The notes under the pieces: generated by a model | Told to the model about the DNA's origin: nothing | Seen by the model: the letters and a program-made list of their open reading frames with translations, nothing else | Databases searched by the model: none | Part shown: positions 36,651 through 48,456 of the stretch, piece by piece | How positions within the stretch are numbered: the first letter of the stretch is position 1 | Layout: each line of letters begins with the position of its first letter | Assembly: GCA_963854835.1 (NCBI GenBank) | Contig: OY978528.1 | Span: 52,920,508 to 52,984,507, forward strand | Direction of reading: 5' to 3' | DNA: 64,000 nucleotides | Source of the DNA: Megamerina dolium | Lineage: Eukaryota > Arthropoda > Insecta > Diptera > Megamerinidae | Translations under genes and position numbers: made by a program

Positions 36651-39329
36651 AGAGGCTTTAAATCTTGTATCAGTTGAAGTTTATTAGGATGAAGGTGTAA
36701 GTTCAAATCTTAAATTATTAAATCTGAAAAATAAAACTATCCCAAATGCTGAGTACAACGAGGGATCTATAAATTTGAGGCTTTCGTTATACTTGAAATT
36801 ATGGTTGTTCGAGTTCTGATCCAGGAACGATCCAGTCCGCTCCAATTTCTTCACTACTTCACCCATCGATAAAAGCTATCAAAATATCAACCTAAATCTC
36901 AGTTTATGGCAATGGAATAAACACCACTTTGAAAGTAAGTATTTCTTAATATCAACGTGCTAAATTACGTGAGTCAGGATATTTGTGTTACCTAATCTCT
37001 AATATCTGTTCCTACTACCTAGTTTCTTCTATTGATACTATCAACAAAATATGCCATTAAAGTTTTTGAACAGCTTTAAATCTCACGTCTACATTATGCG
37101 TCACACAATGCTCCTAGTTATTGTGCTAAATATTTCCATTTGACTTCGTCATCATCATTAGATTCGAAATCAGATCATCAGATTCCCGAAACTTTCAAAC
37201 CACACATCATACTGCATTTTCAGCGTGATCAAACGGCTAATAGCGATCAATTGATAACGCGAATATGATATGTTCAACCTATAGATCGTACATTCGATAA
37301 TTTGTTATTGCCACCGCTAAGGGCAAGATCAGAATAAATAGCTGTACATATATTTATATGCATATCCAAGTACTTACTTGCATGGTACTAAGTATAATCC
37401 ATGAGAGGAACTAGTAGCAATATATAATAGTATAGTGGAATGTTTGCTTGATTTATATATTATAAGTAGAGTTGTAATAATTACTATTTATTACACAACG
37501 AAACTTGCGATCGATCGATCGTTGAAATTATAGCAAAGTATGTAATACATATTTAGCTCGTTAGTTCTTTTGTAAGCACAAATAGATTGATCTAAATAGT
37601 TGCATGTAACATACATATATATGTACGTATATGGGTGTTTATGTGCAGACATTATAAGTTAGCCATGAACCTTATGTACGTATTTACATAGATTTCTTAA
37701 GGCTAGTTAAAATAAGTTACTATTTATATGTGCAGTATATTATGGGTATTTTTATAATAATCAAATATATATGTATATAAAGATAACTATATAACTATAT
37801 CAAAATGTTATGAATTATTCAAAATGTTATATGCTTTTATGTATAGAGAAATCTTAGAAAAATGAATTGTTGTTCTTTTTTTGTTCTACAAATAAGAAAG
37901 GCACACCAAGCTATTGCCAATTGTCGCCAAATTTTATTCTATACCTAATATTTATCAGATATATTCTTTGAAATACGAATATAACCACAATAAGTAGGTA
38001 CCTACTAAGCAATAACAAGTCAGTTAAATTGGCCTACATTTCGAAACATATACTATAGGTATAATAGGTATTCATGTAAAAAAATGAAGAGAAAGAAGAT
38101 GAAATTAGGTTATCTAATGCACTAATATGCAAATGCTGTTAACATTGTTATTTATTAAAATATGTAAACGAGCATACATAAACTTTCTGTCTTGAAAAAA
38201 TATATTCCTACTACCGGCATTACAGCTATGACATACACTAGCATATGCCATTTGAATCAACGTAAAAAACGATCGTTATGAAGGATAAACTCGATCTCTT
38301 TTTATTTATTATTATTATTATTTTTTGGTTTTTTTTTTCTTTGCATGGCAAAAGACTAAAGACTTCATCAGTATTCACATGCAAGAGTCATTTAAACTAT
38401 GCATTTAGAATGTGCATATATTGCCAATATTCAGTACAAAACAAAATATGTCACATAGCTCACGATGACTGATAAATTGGCAATTCTAATGATCATTTCA
38501 CACAACGAGCTTGCATGATTTTAAATATAATACAAGTAGGTACACATTGGTAGGTACACTCGTATGTGTGCCAATGTGGCACTGATGTTGGCTATGCGTT
38601 TGAAATCTAAATTACTTCAGTCCGGATATAACTAGCATAAGTAAAGGTTGACATGAACATGCTCTTGTACATTTAATAGATTTATTCAAGCTATCAAACC
38701 AAATAATTGTGACAGGTGAAATGATATGTAACTAGTTGACGAAGCAGCGAATTAGAAATTAAAACAGAGGTTAAAATTACATGAGAATTTATTAAAGGCA
38801 CATTATTTAATATTGAAAGATCCAGTAGAAATTTTATCTTTATTCGATGCTGAATCCTTTGACAAAAACTTCAATTTGTTTCCAGTGGAACATCATAATG
38901 GATTGCCTGATGACTTGCTAGAACGAGTGAATTTAGATGACACATGAATGAGATCCTATGGGCAATGAGAGTTGGTTTTATGTATATGATATTCAAGCCT
39001 AACGGAAACCCAAAAAAAACCTAGGCAAATTTGTTCTAAAATGAATGTTCTACAAAGTGTTTTTTTTTATATTCGAAACCTTGTTAACGCAGTGTTCCTT
39101 TCAGAAAATCAGTTCAGGAAAGGGTTGACTTAAAACTCAAAGCACTTCAACCTGTGAGCGGAAGCTCAAACAGTGAATAAACACTAATACTTGGGTGTCA
39201 TGATGCCTTTGAGACAAAGACAAATGGGAACAATGGTTTAAAAAATCGAGATCCTTGAAAGAACAATTTGTGAGATTAACACCATGACAACGCCAAACTT
39301 TTTAATAAAAGCATTCGGACTCAATATAT
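36651..39329. other. Non-coding stretch
   Basis: No supportable gene. AT-rich with GTATG-type strings. The part 38760-39330 is slightly richer in codon-like sequence (it precedes the mariner C-terminal scrap), but I could not align it to a transposase. Confidence 0.4.
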
Positions 39330-39560
39330 TTAATTGCCACTTTAGCCCAATCGAAGACATAATGGTGAATCCGCTTAAATTGCTAAAATAAATACCGGAA
39401 AATGACTTCAGAAAATATTTGAATGGTTGGACTGTTCATCGGAGGATATACTTGTATGTTCTTTCAAAGAGATACAATTTTCAGAGAGAAGCAATGAATT
39501 CGAAGGATAATTACAATGCGGTTTCAATACTTTACACATTGGATCTCAATTATCTCATAT
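39330..39560 (+). pseudogene. Possible mariner transposase C-terminal scrap
   Basis: The plus strand reads SPIEDIMVNPLKLLK, a stop, then IPENDFRKYFNGWTVH, similar to the 'F.SIEDI...S...LK.I....F...F..W..R' C-terminal stretch of several Tc1/mariner transposases. No terminal repeat seen. Short and diverged. Confidence 0.35.
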
Positions 39561-39800
39561 TAGCTAATTTTAAAACCTAGATGATTGTAATGAGCAGAGG
39601 ATCTAAATGAATTACGGGCAACGAGAAAGTTGAAACAGTAAAAGTTTATGAGAATAATTTACGATGATGATTGTTTATCCCATAAGTTTATAAGTTTTCT
39701 AGCTGCAGAAAAGACATTGAAGATAAAAAAGCCATAGTTACCCGAGAACCTAAAGAAGTGAAGAACATGTTGAGAAGATCTATAGAATTTCAATTAGAAT

Positions 39801-40158
39801 ATTGTAGCTCAGTGGTTAGTGTGTTGGCCTTCTGATCTGTAGGTAGTGGTTTAATCCCCGGCTGATGCATAACAAATTTAATATCGAAAAGATTTTTCTT
39901 TCGAACGGTACCCACCTGTCGGCAAGCAATTGGCAATTCTTCCGACAGTAACAACTTGCCATGAAAACGCTTCTAAAAGAACTCTGTGAAAAAGCTCAGA
40001 AAAAGTGATGTCACAAGAGTTCTGCCGTTCGGAACCGGCTAAAATAAGTAGGTCCCTTCTAATACTGTCCAAAAATTTCACACGCATAAAACTAATGGAA
40101 CAGAAGCTCGGTCAATGAGCCCTTCGGCGCTTTAAGTGCCACATATTCATTTTTTTTA
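39801..40158 (+). repeat. tRNA-derived SINE, copy C, near full length
   Basis: Starts with TTGTAGCTCAGTGGTTAGTG, has the B-box-like GGTTTAATCCCC (C-to-T in the box), the same body as copy B over its length, and the tail GAGCCCTTCGGCGCTTTAAG. This copy and copy B are highly similar, which suggests relatively recent activity. Confidence 0.75.
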
Positions 40159-40477
40159 TATTGTTGTAGAAGTTTAGGACTACTTCACGAATTTTGACCG
40201 TGACTTTGGACTGTCGTAATATCTGTACTCCATGTATTAACGTGTCAAAAAATATCTCATTAGGACCAAAAAATTGACTTAGCTGATTTTGATCGAATGT
40301 CACTTTCAACACAGGAGCATATTGGTAAAGATGCATATTTTAATTTCACACATAGTGTATGGCAATATATGGCGCTTCTGTTAAGTAACTCTTACTTACT
40401 CTTGAAATACATTGAGTGTTACGAGGAGCGAAACATTTCTAAGTAAAATTTAAATAAAAAATATAACTTAACAATTT

Positions 40478-40615
40478 CGAGAAGCTGCGAAGAGTTGAAA
40501 ACTTTGAAGAATGGGAGTTCGCTGTGGAGGCGTATTTTCAAATGAAGCGGCTCTGGAGTGCCGTTCAAGGAACAGAAACTAAGGGAGAGAAGCTTATCTG
40601 TATTAATTTTGTCGG
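40478..40615 (+). pseudogene. Copia-type gag scrap
   Basis: The plus strand reads EKLRRVENFEEWEFAVEAYF then QMKRLWSAVQGTETKGEK. This fits the start of copia-class gag proteins ('KL.G.ENF..W.FA..AYF...LW.CV.GTE'). Nothing of protease, integrase or polymerase is seen nearby and no LTRs were found. A TA dinucleotide run (40634-40652) follows. Confidence 0.5.
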
Positions 40616-40633
40616 TGGTGGTCGGTGGAAATC

Positions 40634-40652
40634 TATATATATATATATATAT
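40634..40652. repeat. (TA)n microsatellite
   Basis: Uninterrupted TA dinucleotides, about 9-10 units. Confidence 0.9.
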
Positions 40653-41009
40653 AAGGTACCCTCTTTTGAAATGGATAGGCTCCTCCAAATACTGTACAGT
40701 TCAAAAAGGGAGTATTCTGAATGACGAAAGCAAATTTTTTTCTTTGTTTCTTTTTATTTTTGATTATTATTTTTATTATGTCTTTGGCGAGAAGCAGTTA
40801 TGCGCAATCAATTTGTTAGATAACTGCATATATCACGCTCCTAGCATATCGATATAAGACATCATTTCTTGCGTGGACTTATAGCGTATAACATTGTTGC
40901 ACATAAATGTAGTGGGTGTATTGTTTGAATATTTATGTTCATTTAATTTCATATCAACTCGCTGACGTCGGTCACACATTTCACCAAACTTCTTGCGAAT
41001 CCTGCGCTA

Positions 41010-41340
41010 TTAAGGGTATATTTGTCGATTTTTTGTTGTTTTTCAGTTCATTTTTTAGGAAAACCTCTCTTAAATCCTTTAGCAAAAAGTGGTAAATATT
41101 AATTTGGGCCAGTCATAGGTTTCACCCCTCTAGAGCACTTTATTAGTAGTAGTAAAAGCGAAATTTATAAAAACTTCAACTTTGTCGGGGAAACTTTATA
41201 AAACCCTATAAGGGTTAGATATACGGAGTAAGTACATTCAGAAAAAATTATGAAAAGAAAAAATCAATGGGAATTTAGGAGCAATTCTAGGTATTTCAAT
41301 AGATCCAAATCAACTTTTATCAGCATTTTTGATAGGTTAG
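41010..41340. repeat. Dispersed AT-rich module
   Basis: Contains 'gggccagtcataggtttcac' (about 41107), 'aggagcaattctaggtattt' (about 41279), and a TATTTGTCGATTTTTTG-type segment shared with about 6338. Confidence 0.4.
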
Positions 41341-41349
41341 ACACCAAAT

Positions 41350-41660
41350 GAATATGGATTCGAATGCAGCGATCCCAAATACGTGTAGAAATCGTCGGTA
41401 CATACGAAGAACGCGCGTATTTATTCGCAGCGAAAATAGACGCGTGAAAAAAACTTCGGCGAAGAAAAGTGCATTGTGTGAGATTTACCGCTCGAGAGTT
41501 GTCATCGCTGCAGTTATCTGACCGACTGGCAATTATGAGTGTAGTGTAGGTGGCGTAGCTCAGTGATTAGTGCAGTGATTAGTGATTAGTGCATCACCGA
41601 CTATACGTCGGTGATGTAAAATCCTTCCAGTTGTACTAAAAATCGACGCTACTTACCTCA
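41350..41660 (+). repeat. GC-richer repeat with tRNA-like head and a 10-bp hairpin
   Basis: GTGGCGTAGCTCAGTGATTAGTGC (24 bases starting about 41551) resembles a pol III A-box region, and AGTGATTAGTG is tandemly repeated after it. At 41592-41616 CATCACCGAC and GTCGGTGATG form a perfect 10-bp stem with a 5-nt loop. No clear B-box, so this is probably a SINE fragment of another family. The section 41390-41540 is GC-richer than the flanks. Confidence 0.4.
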
Positions 41661-44600
41661 GCACTGAAATTTCTATGTAATTAAATGAAAATGAAACAAG
41701 TTTTTTTTTAATATTTGATTTCATTTTGAAATTATATTTTCTTTTACTTACTTTTGTAGCATTTCGAATTTTAAATATTTATTCATTTATTAATATAATT
41801 TTTTTCATTTTGATGATTTTTGAAAAAAAAAGAGATGGAACATTTGAAGTTTCACATAGTATTTATGTATGTATGTATTTATATTATATATATATATATA
41901 TAGTATTACTTTAGTTACTTTAGTAAACATTTTCACTCGCTGTCTTATAATCTTATGTATGTATTATATTCTTCATGAATTATTTAATTGAATTAAATGC
42001 TCTAATTTATTTTTCTCTATTTATAATTACGTGTGTACGTATATTGCAATAATTCACATATGTATGATGCACTTGTGTATTTCAAAGTTGAGTAGATATA
42101 TGTATTTCGGTTATTTGTAGTAAATATGTGTATGCGTTAGTTGTAACAGTGTTGTGATGTAATAAGCTTAGTTGACTAGTCTTTGGTTGTTATTAAATAT
42201 ACAATTAAAATTAAATTAAAAAAACACAAATAATTTAAATACACGTTTTTGTGGTTTGTCTTTGCTCTATCAACTATGAATGTCTTGTATTGTTATTGAA
42301 ACACTAGGCGCGTTTAAGAGAATATTACATATGTATGTAATTATAGTTAGATATTTATTAAAAATTACACAAGTATCTACTATTAATTTATACATATATT
42401 TATATTAATTTTCGTTTGTTGAACTATAGCAGAGGAATGTAACTGTTGCATTATTGAAATTATTGCAATTTACTATTTGAATGTGCTAGAGTCTAGAGTA
42501 CATTTTGTATATACGTATAAAAAATTAAAAGCAATGAGTTGAAATAGAAAAACTAAGTTACATATTTACAGTATTGAAATTATGTACATAGTAAGTGATA
42601 GTGATAGGAAGTTCTTGAATTTTAACTCAAAGCCATTTCGACAAAGAAAAAGGCGTTTATTTGAAAGTAACAATTTATATTTTCTTTTTAATATTATTCA
42701 TACTAAGCTGAGCTTATATATTTTTGTTTTTTTTTTGTATTTTTATATATATTTGGATATTTACAATTTATATAATTTTCCTTTCCTTTATTCATCTTAG
42801 TAATAAGAGGAGAAAAAAAAAACAAAATGAAACAAGGTTAGGAAATTCAAAGGATATCTTGAATATGATATGATATATTTTTTGTTGTTTGTGAATTTTA
42901 AAAATTTCTAACAATTTCCCTTTCCCTTCCCTGTATGTAGATTAGATGCGTCCTCATTTCTAGAATATATTTTCTTTATGCGCTGAAATTTCTCCGTAGC
43001 AATGGCTACTTTCAGAAACTAAGACATTTAGGTGATGCACTTCGGAAGACATAATTTAGCTTATTTTTTAGTTTCACATACAATTTCCCAATTTTACCTT
43101 GTAAGTATCTGCCTGTAGTATAGTCATGTTTTGAAGGAAATTTGAAAAATATTTGATTTCTCTCAAGACAAAAAAAATGTTTAAAACTTTTTACCACCAT
43201 TAATTTTAAAAATTCCTCAGGAAAAAATTGTCAGTTTTGAAACCGATAATCACTGGAGTTGAAAAGCGGAGAGTGTACGAGAACACTATGCAGTATGGAG
43301 TGTGTTCACAGTTCAGTAAACGATTTCCTACTAGAGTCCAAGTCAAAATCCACTAGAAGGATTGAGTTTATCCGATCTAAGTTCTCAAGTACGGTCCAAA
43401 AGCAATGATTACGTGAGACCACACACCAAACCCATTCAACCTTAAGTCGTTCCGAACAGAGGAAGCCATAAAATCGCACTTCGTTCGTCATTAAGTTCTG
43501 TCATTAACTCCAGTAGCGACAAAAGCATTTATGAAAACAGCATTGTGAAGCTCATTGATAAATCTCTCAATGAAAATACCATATTGAATAAACTACTTTG
43601 AATTTGTATGTAATTGCTTAAAGCAAAATTTTAAAAATCAATTTTAATTGAATTTCAGAATATAAAATCGTAAAATTTTATCATTACAGTTAGTAACAGA
43701 GGAGGTTACAATTTTTTTTATAAATTCTTTTTACGCTAATCCCAATATTTTGGTTTCAAAGAACTTCCAGCGCATAAAATGTTCACATTCTTAAAAATGT
43801 TTACATATTTTGTACAGGCCTAATATAAATATCTTTGAATTTTTATAAATATCTTTGTATTTATGTACATACATGCGAGTATTTTGCTATTGTATATGCC
43901 CTCATTAAAAATTTCATTCATTCATTCTCAATGAGACGAGACAAGAGGCAAGCAAACAGTAACAGCAGCAGCCACAACAATAAACCAAACCAACCTCCTC
44001 CCTTTGTTTACAAAACAAATTATTTAAAGAATGCTTGTTATTTACATTTGTTTGTATCCTTCATTTTTTTTTTCCTTTTTTTCTTCATTTTTTCTTTTTT
44101 GCGAGTGAGCAGATCTAAACTGCGTTAAACCTACGAAAATCCTTGCCGTAATTCGAAAATAGAAAAAGCAATAAAGGATAAAACGTGACTGGCATTGTTG
44201 ACACGGTCGTCGTCGTCGTCGTCGTTGTCTACATCGTCGTCATCATCATCACCATAGTCATTTTCATTCACATATTCATTCGACCATATGTATGGTATAC
44301 TTATACAATATATACGAACGACTTGAAGTACAATGGTTATATGGTGATAAAAAGGGACAAACCCCAAGTAAACTAGATTATTTTACAGTGAACATACTTG
44401 TTTGTATGACACTATATTTTATGATGGCCGCAAATCAATATACAGTATACAGTGACAGATAGTAAAACAAGCAGACAAACAACCACAAGCACACTTTGAA
44501 ATGGAAGTATCATCCACACAATTCATTCAAATTCTTTGCTCGCACTTTATTACCACACCGGTTGGTTTGGGTTTGTTTTTTTTTTTTTTTTTTGCCTGTC

Positions 44601-45240
44601 TGTTGAGAAAACTCGTTAAATTGCTGCATACTTGTATGTTTGTTTTCTATTTCTTATGTTTGTTGGTAGGTTGTTCTTGACCGAATTCGTGTTGAGGCAA
44701 GAAAGGAAGGGCAACTGATGTGATCTATGCTATGATTGTGATATGAATCTTTAAACAACTTTCTTTCTGTCTTCATATTTTTTGACTCCTTATTATACTT
44801 TTTTCCAAAAAAAAAAACGTACATTTTTATTATTAGATTATTATTACATTTTTATGATTTTCTTTTATTCCCTATAACGCTGACTAATACTGCTTGTAAT
44901 GCATTAAAATTGTTTCTAATTCCTCTTCTTTCATTTATATCTCATTCAATATCAACATGTGTATCCCTATGAAATTTGCAAATGTTGACTACATAGGTTG
45001 CTATACTATCGTGAAATCATTGGCAACATGTTGCCAAGCGTATAGTTGTTGGTAATGCTTTGCATACAATTTAGTACAAAATCACCTGTCATCTCACTGC
45101 CATATCCAATCATTTTTCCAATTGTCCAATGTTTTTGTCCTCGCCCAATCGAAATCACATGTTTCAGCAACATGTTGCCGTAGCTGTTGCCTTGCGTGTT
45201 GCCGCTTATGTCAACTGTGTTCGATTGTTTTAGCTCTCAC
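41661..45240. other. Non-coding stretch, includes 3' flank of the membrane-protein gene
   Basis: No supportable gene. TA run at about 41886-41902, GTCGTC repeats at about 44206-44240, a T run at about 44575-44594. The 44.8-45.2 kb part is the likely 3' UTR of the minus-strand gene. Confidence 0.5.
44826..44869 (-). terminator. Candidate poly(A) signals for the membrane-protein gene
   Basis: On the minus strand two AATAAA hexamers (44869-44864 and 44831-44826) lie about 370-415 nt downstream of the stop codon. They are the first good candidates in the 3' flank, but AATAAA is common in DNA this AT-rich, so this is only a suggestion. Confidence 0.25.
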
Positions 45241-45968
45241 TCAGCTGGCAATGAGCATTGCATTGCTACCATTAGTGGGCGGTGGTGGCGGCGGTGGCCA
45301 ATGGCAAACATCATGTTGTTGTTGTTGTTGTAGATTTTTTGCATTAAGCTGATGCTCACGCTGTGATCGATGATGATGGTGATGATAATGTTGCTGTGGC
45401 TGATATTGCATTGACATTTGCATCGGTTGTACTATTGATAGCATGCTAGGTGCTGTTGTTGTTCCTCCACCGCCTCCCCCACCTACTGTTGATGCCGTTA
45501 TCGACGGCGATGGCGTCGATGTAGCTGATAGCGATGACGATGATAACGATAGCGATGAATGCGTCGAATGTCGATGAGAATGCGAATGTTGCAATTGTAA
45601 TTGCAACTCTTTTGGCTGATAGTATTCATGTTCGTATTCGTATTCATGCTGCAATGGTTGGTGGGTGTGAAGTGAATTGTGCGGTAAATAGAATTGTTGC
45701 TGCTGTTGTTGTTGTTGTTGTTGTTGACCTGTGCCAGCAGCAGTTGCTATCGCTGCGGGAGGTATTGTTGCTGCAGCAACGCCCATTGCCGTCATTGTCG
45801 TCAGCGATGAGGCAGCCGACAGGGTTGGCTGTTGCAAGCCGCGTATGCTGTCAGCGGGATGAGCCGTGTAAATGTTGCTGCGTCGCAGATGGTTATTATT
45901 ATTATTGTTGTTGTTGTTGTTATTCCCCGTCGAGCGTTTGTTCCTTGACCACCATTGCACGTGTGTTT
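45241..45968 (-). CDS. Exon 4: C-terminal tail, polyN/polyQ, ends in a polyproline stretch
   Basis: A 728-nt last coding exon. The acceptor is CACTCAATAG (AG at 45970-45969) behind a long pyrimidine tract. The split codon with exon 3 gives Lys569, followed by THVQWWSRNKRSTG, a run of 11 Asn, a non-repetitive block (LRRSNIYTAHPADSIRGLQQ) that is the best candidate for a conserved tail motif, a Q11 run, an EYEYEHEYY block, Ser-rich and Gly7 stretches, an HHHHH run, Q5, and the C terminus VCHWPPPPPPPTNGSNAMLIAS in all (22 residues; last seven SNAMLIAS minus the first). A tryptophan before seven prolines suggests an EVH1, WW or profilin ligand (inference). The stop is at 45241-45243. Same gene as exons 1-3; function unknown. 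Confidence 0.68.
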
Positions 45969-46119
45969 CTATTGAGTGAGCGTGCGTGGGCGTACGCACG
46001 TGCGTGGGGGAAGAGAAAAGAAGAAGAACAAAAACAAAACAATTTAATTTAATTTCATCATGACGGTGGTGATGGTGGTGGTAGTGGTTTTGATAGTGAC
46101 ATTCATGTTTTCGATTTAC

Positions 46120-46295
46120 TATTGTGCACAGCCACCATAACCGCTGTTGTTGTCGTCGTTGTTGCTGCAGGTGCTGCTGCTGCTGGTACTGGTTCAACAC
46201 GGCTTTCTGCAACAGCCAAAGCACTATTCAGGCATACATCATCGGTTGGTCGAGGTGGCAGTGGGCGTGTCAGCATATTAATACATTTTGGTCGC

Positions 46296-46330
<35 letters not shown>

Positions 46331-46910
46331 TGATGTTGTTGTTGCTACTACCGCAGCCGCCACCGCCGCTGCAGTTGCTGATTTCTGATTGCAATTCTTC
46401 GCTGAAATGTTGTTGATTTTTGTAAGTGATAGTTGCTGTTGTTGTTGAAGATTCATACTTGATGTATTCGATGCAGAATTTGGTCGATAAATTGTCGATA
46501 AGCTGGTATGCTGAGTACTCGTATTGCTATCATCATTTGTCAATGATGATGAGGAACAACTTGTGCTCGTGGGAAAATGACGATGTTGCGATGATGGCAC
46601 TATAGACATTCCTTGATGTTCAACTTCAGCTGGTGTTGTGTAGGCGGCGGTATTATGTTGGCTGTGCAGAGACATTTGGGCGAGGACATGATGATGATGT
46701 GGATGATGTTGTTCATATTCTTCATGGAATGTTATCGGATGAAGATTATGTCGATGATGATGATGATGATGGTGGTATTGATTCTGTTGGCTTTGGTGTT
46801 GGTAAAGGTGATGGTTATGGTGGTGGTTGTGGTGGTTGGGTGCTGTAGGTGATGGTTGTTGTTTTAATAACTTATGACACTTACCATTGCGATTATTTGA
46901 AGCTTTTTTT
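46120..46910 (-). CDS. Exon 3: His/Gln/Ser-rich cytoplasmic tail
   Basis: A 791-nt exon after a TATTTGCAG acceptor (ending 46911). The frame is open from KKASNNRNGKCHKLL through several histidine runs (HHNHHHNHH, HHHHHH, HPHHHH), a Ser/Thr-rich region, a polyQ run of 11 after TTTSK, and a proline-rich RPLPPRPTDD motif that could bind SH3 domains (inference). Residues are about 306-568. It ends in phase 1 at ATA|GTAAAT (donor 46119-46114). If that intron is kept, the frame reads SKSKT and stops at 46103. A second, very good donor (GTAAGT, 46884-46879) lies 26 nt inside the exon. The CAA/CAG and CAC/CAT repeats are typical of fly transcription and signalling genes and make length variation likely. 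Confidence 0.7.
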
Positions 46911-47063
46911 CTGCAAATATTACATGTGAGTGGAAAAAGAGTGGAAAAAAAAACATTTAATGTTCAAATGTGAAAATTTATTCTTTTCTTTCTAATGTAA
47001 TTCAAATATATATTGTACAAAAAACGAAGTAAAAAATAAAATAAAAGTAATTTCAAAGCTCAC

Positions 47064-47166
47064 CTTCTACATCGTACAACTGTTATCATAATAATTGCTC
47101 CAAGAAGTGCTGATAAAATCGATACAATTATCAATGTAAGTGGCCAACCCAATTCAGACGCTTTTT
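47064..47166 (-). CDS. Exon 2: transmembrane segment
   Basis: A 103-nt exon between a TTTTTTTATAG acceptor (47168-47167) and a GTGAGC donor (47063-47058). Its phase exactly continues exon 1: the split codon gives Glu271. It encodes EKASELGWPLTL, then a hydrophobic span (about residues 280-301), then the stop-transfer sequence RCRR, and ends in phase 2. Small residues (SALLGA) lie in mid-span. With the Ser-rich side before it and Arg after it, a type I orientation is likely. A short exon devoted to a membrane span with perfect phase on both sides is strong evidence that this is a real gene. I do not recognise the sequence as a named receptor or adhesion family. Confidence 0.75.
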
Positions 47167-47559
47167 CTATAAAAAAAACAAATAAAAATGAGAGCGGAAA
47201 GAAACAACAAAATTCCGGAAATTAATGATGGTCTGACTATTTCCTGACAAACACAAGCGTGTAAGGGAGTATGTATTGAATGTAGGGAAAAAGTATCGGA
47301 CAATCGACCAAAGTTGCAATCAGCTTTAAGTAATTGTATTTCTGAACAGCTATTAATTGTAACAATTAAAACCATTTCATAGACCGACACACGAGTTAGT
47401 ATTGCAAAAAATTTCGATCTCAAAATGTGGTATTTTAAAAAAATGGTTGAGTTAGCTATACTTCTCAATTTTACTACGATAAAGAAGAGACAGACATTTG
47501 TATGCTATTTGTACTACTATTTATATTTCGGGAATAGCAAATAATAAGAAACATTTTTA

Positions 47560-48453
47560 AATGTTTATTGCTTCTCAAAATATTCACGATGATGATCAAT
47601 TTACTTTTGCATTCCTTCAAACCATTTGCCATAGCAGTTTTTCCATTCCTCTTGCGATACTTCCAAAATGTTGTTTTTGAACGCTTCAACTGCTTCTTTG
47701 GCGCTCGTAAATCGTTTACTACGCAGTTTACCTTTGATATTCGGCAACAAGAAGAAGTCATTGGGTGCCAAATCAGGAGAATGATTCGTCTTTGGCGGTT
47801 GGTTTTGCGAATTTCTCTAAAGACTTTCGGCAAACAAATGGTCGTATACCACTCAGAATTGACCGTCCTACGTTGCTAAAGTGGAACAGTGGCCAAATGA
47901 CCCATTCGGCCGAAGAAACAGGCGGCTATTTGCTTCAATGTGGTGCGGGCCCGATTAACTTTTGTTGGATTTGGCTCGTCTTGGAACACCCACACTGTGT
48001 TGTTGTTTTGTTTCCGGTTCATACGCATATATCCGTGATTCCTCACCTGTCACGATTTTATGCACGTCTTTTGAAGCACCACTGTCGAACTTTTTAAGCA
48101 TTTCCGTACACCAATCGACGCGAGCCTTTTTTTGAGTTATATATAAATTATGGGGTATCCACGGACTACAAAATTTTTTAAAAACTAACTAACAGTTCAT
48201 GCACTGCATCGATGTTTTGTGGCACAACAATCAATTTTGGACTACCTTCACGGAATTTGTCGGCGACCGAACTACGACCGCAATTGAATTCACAATACCA
48301 ACGATACACTGTGGTTTTTGATTTTGCTTTATCGCCATACAAAGAACTGAGTTCATCGACACATTCTTGTTGAGATAATCCACGTCGAAAGTTGTGAAAG
48401 TCGAAAAATTATCCAACGAAAACCTTATCTTGAAATTTACATTTTTTGGCCAT
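47560..48453 (-). pseudogene. mariner transposase remnant in intron 1-2 of the membrane-protein gene
   Basis: The minus strand starts at an ATG (48453) with MAKKCKFQDKVFVG, and continues through several frames: VDWCTEMLKKFDSGAS, then IVTGEESRIYAYEPETKQQ, where the first catalytic Asp of 'GDES' is changed to Glu; then SPDLAPNDFFLLPNIKGK, where the third catalytic Asp is kept; then FTSAKEAVEAFKNNI and WKNCYGKWFEGMQK. The second Asp block is missing in a deletion. Same transcriptional strand as the host gene, so it lies in sense orientation within the intron. Terminal repeats not found. Confidence 0.7.
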
Positions 48454-48456
48454 TTT

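Noticed and set aside
45534..46388. Plus-strand frames of 172 and 88 codons with Val/Ala/Cys runs
   Set aside because: Antisense of the Gln, Asn and Ser tracts in exons 3 and 4; the residue runs are those expected from reading CAA/CAG and AAC repeats backwards.
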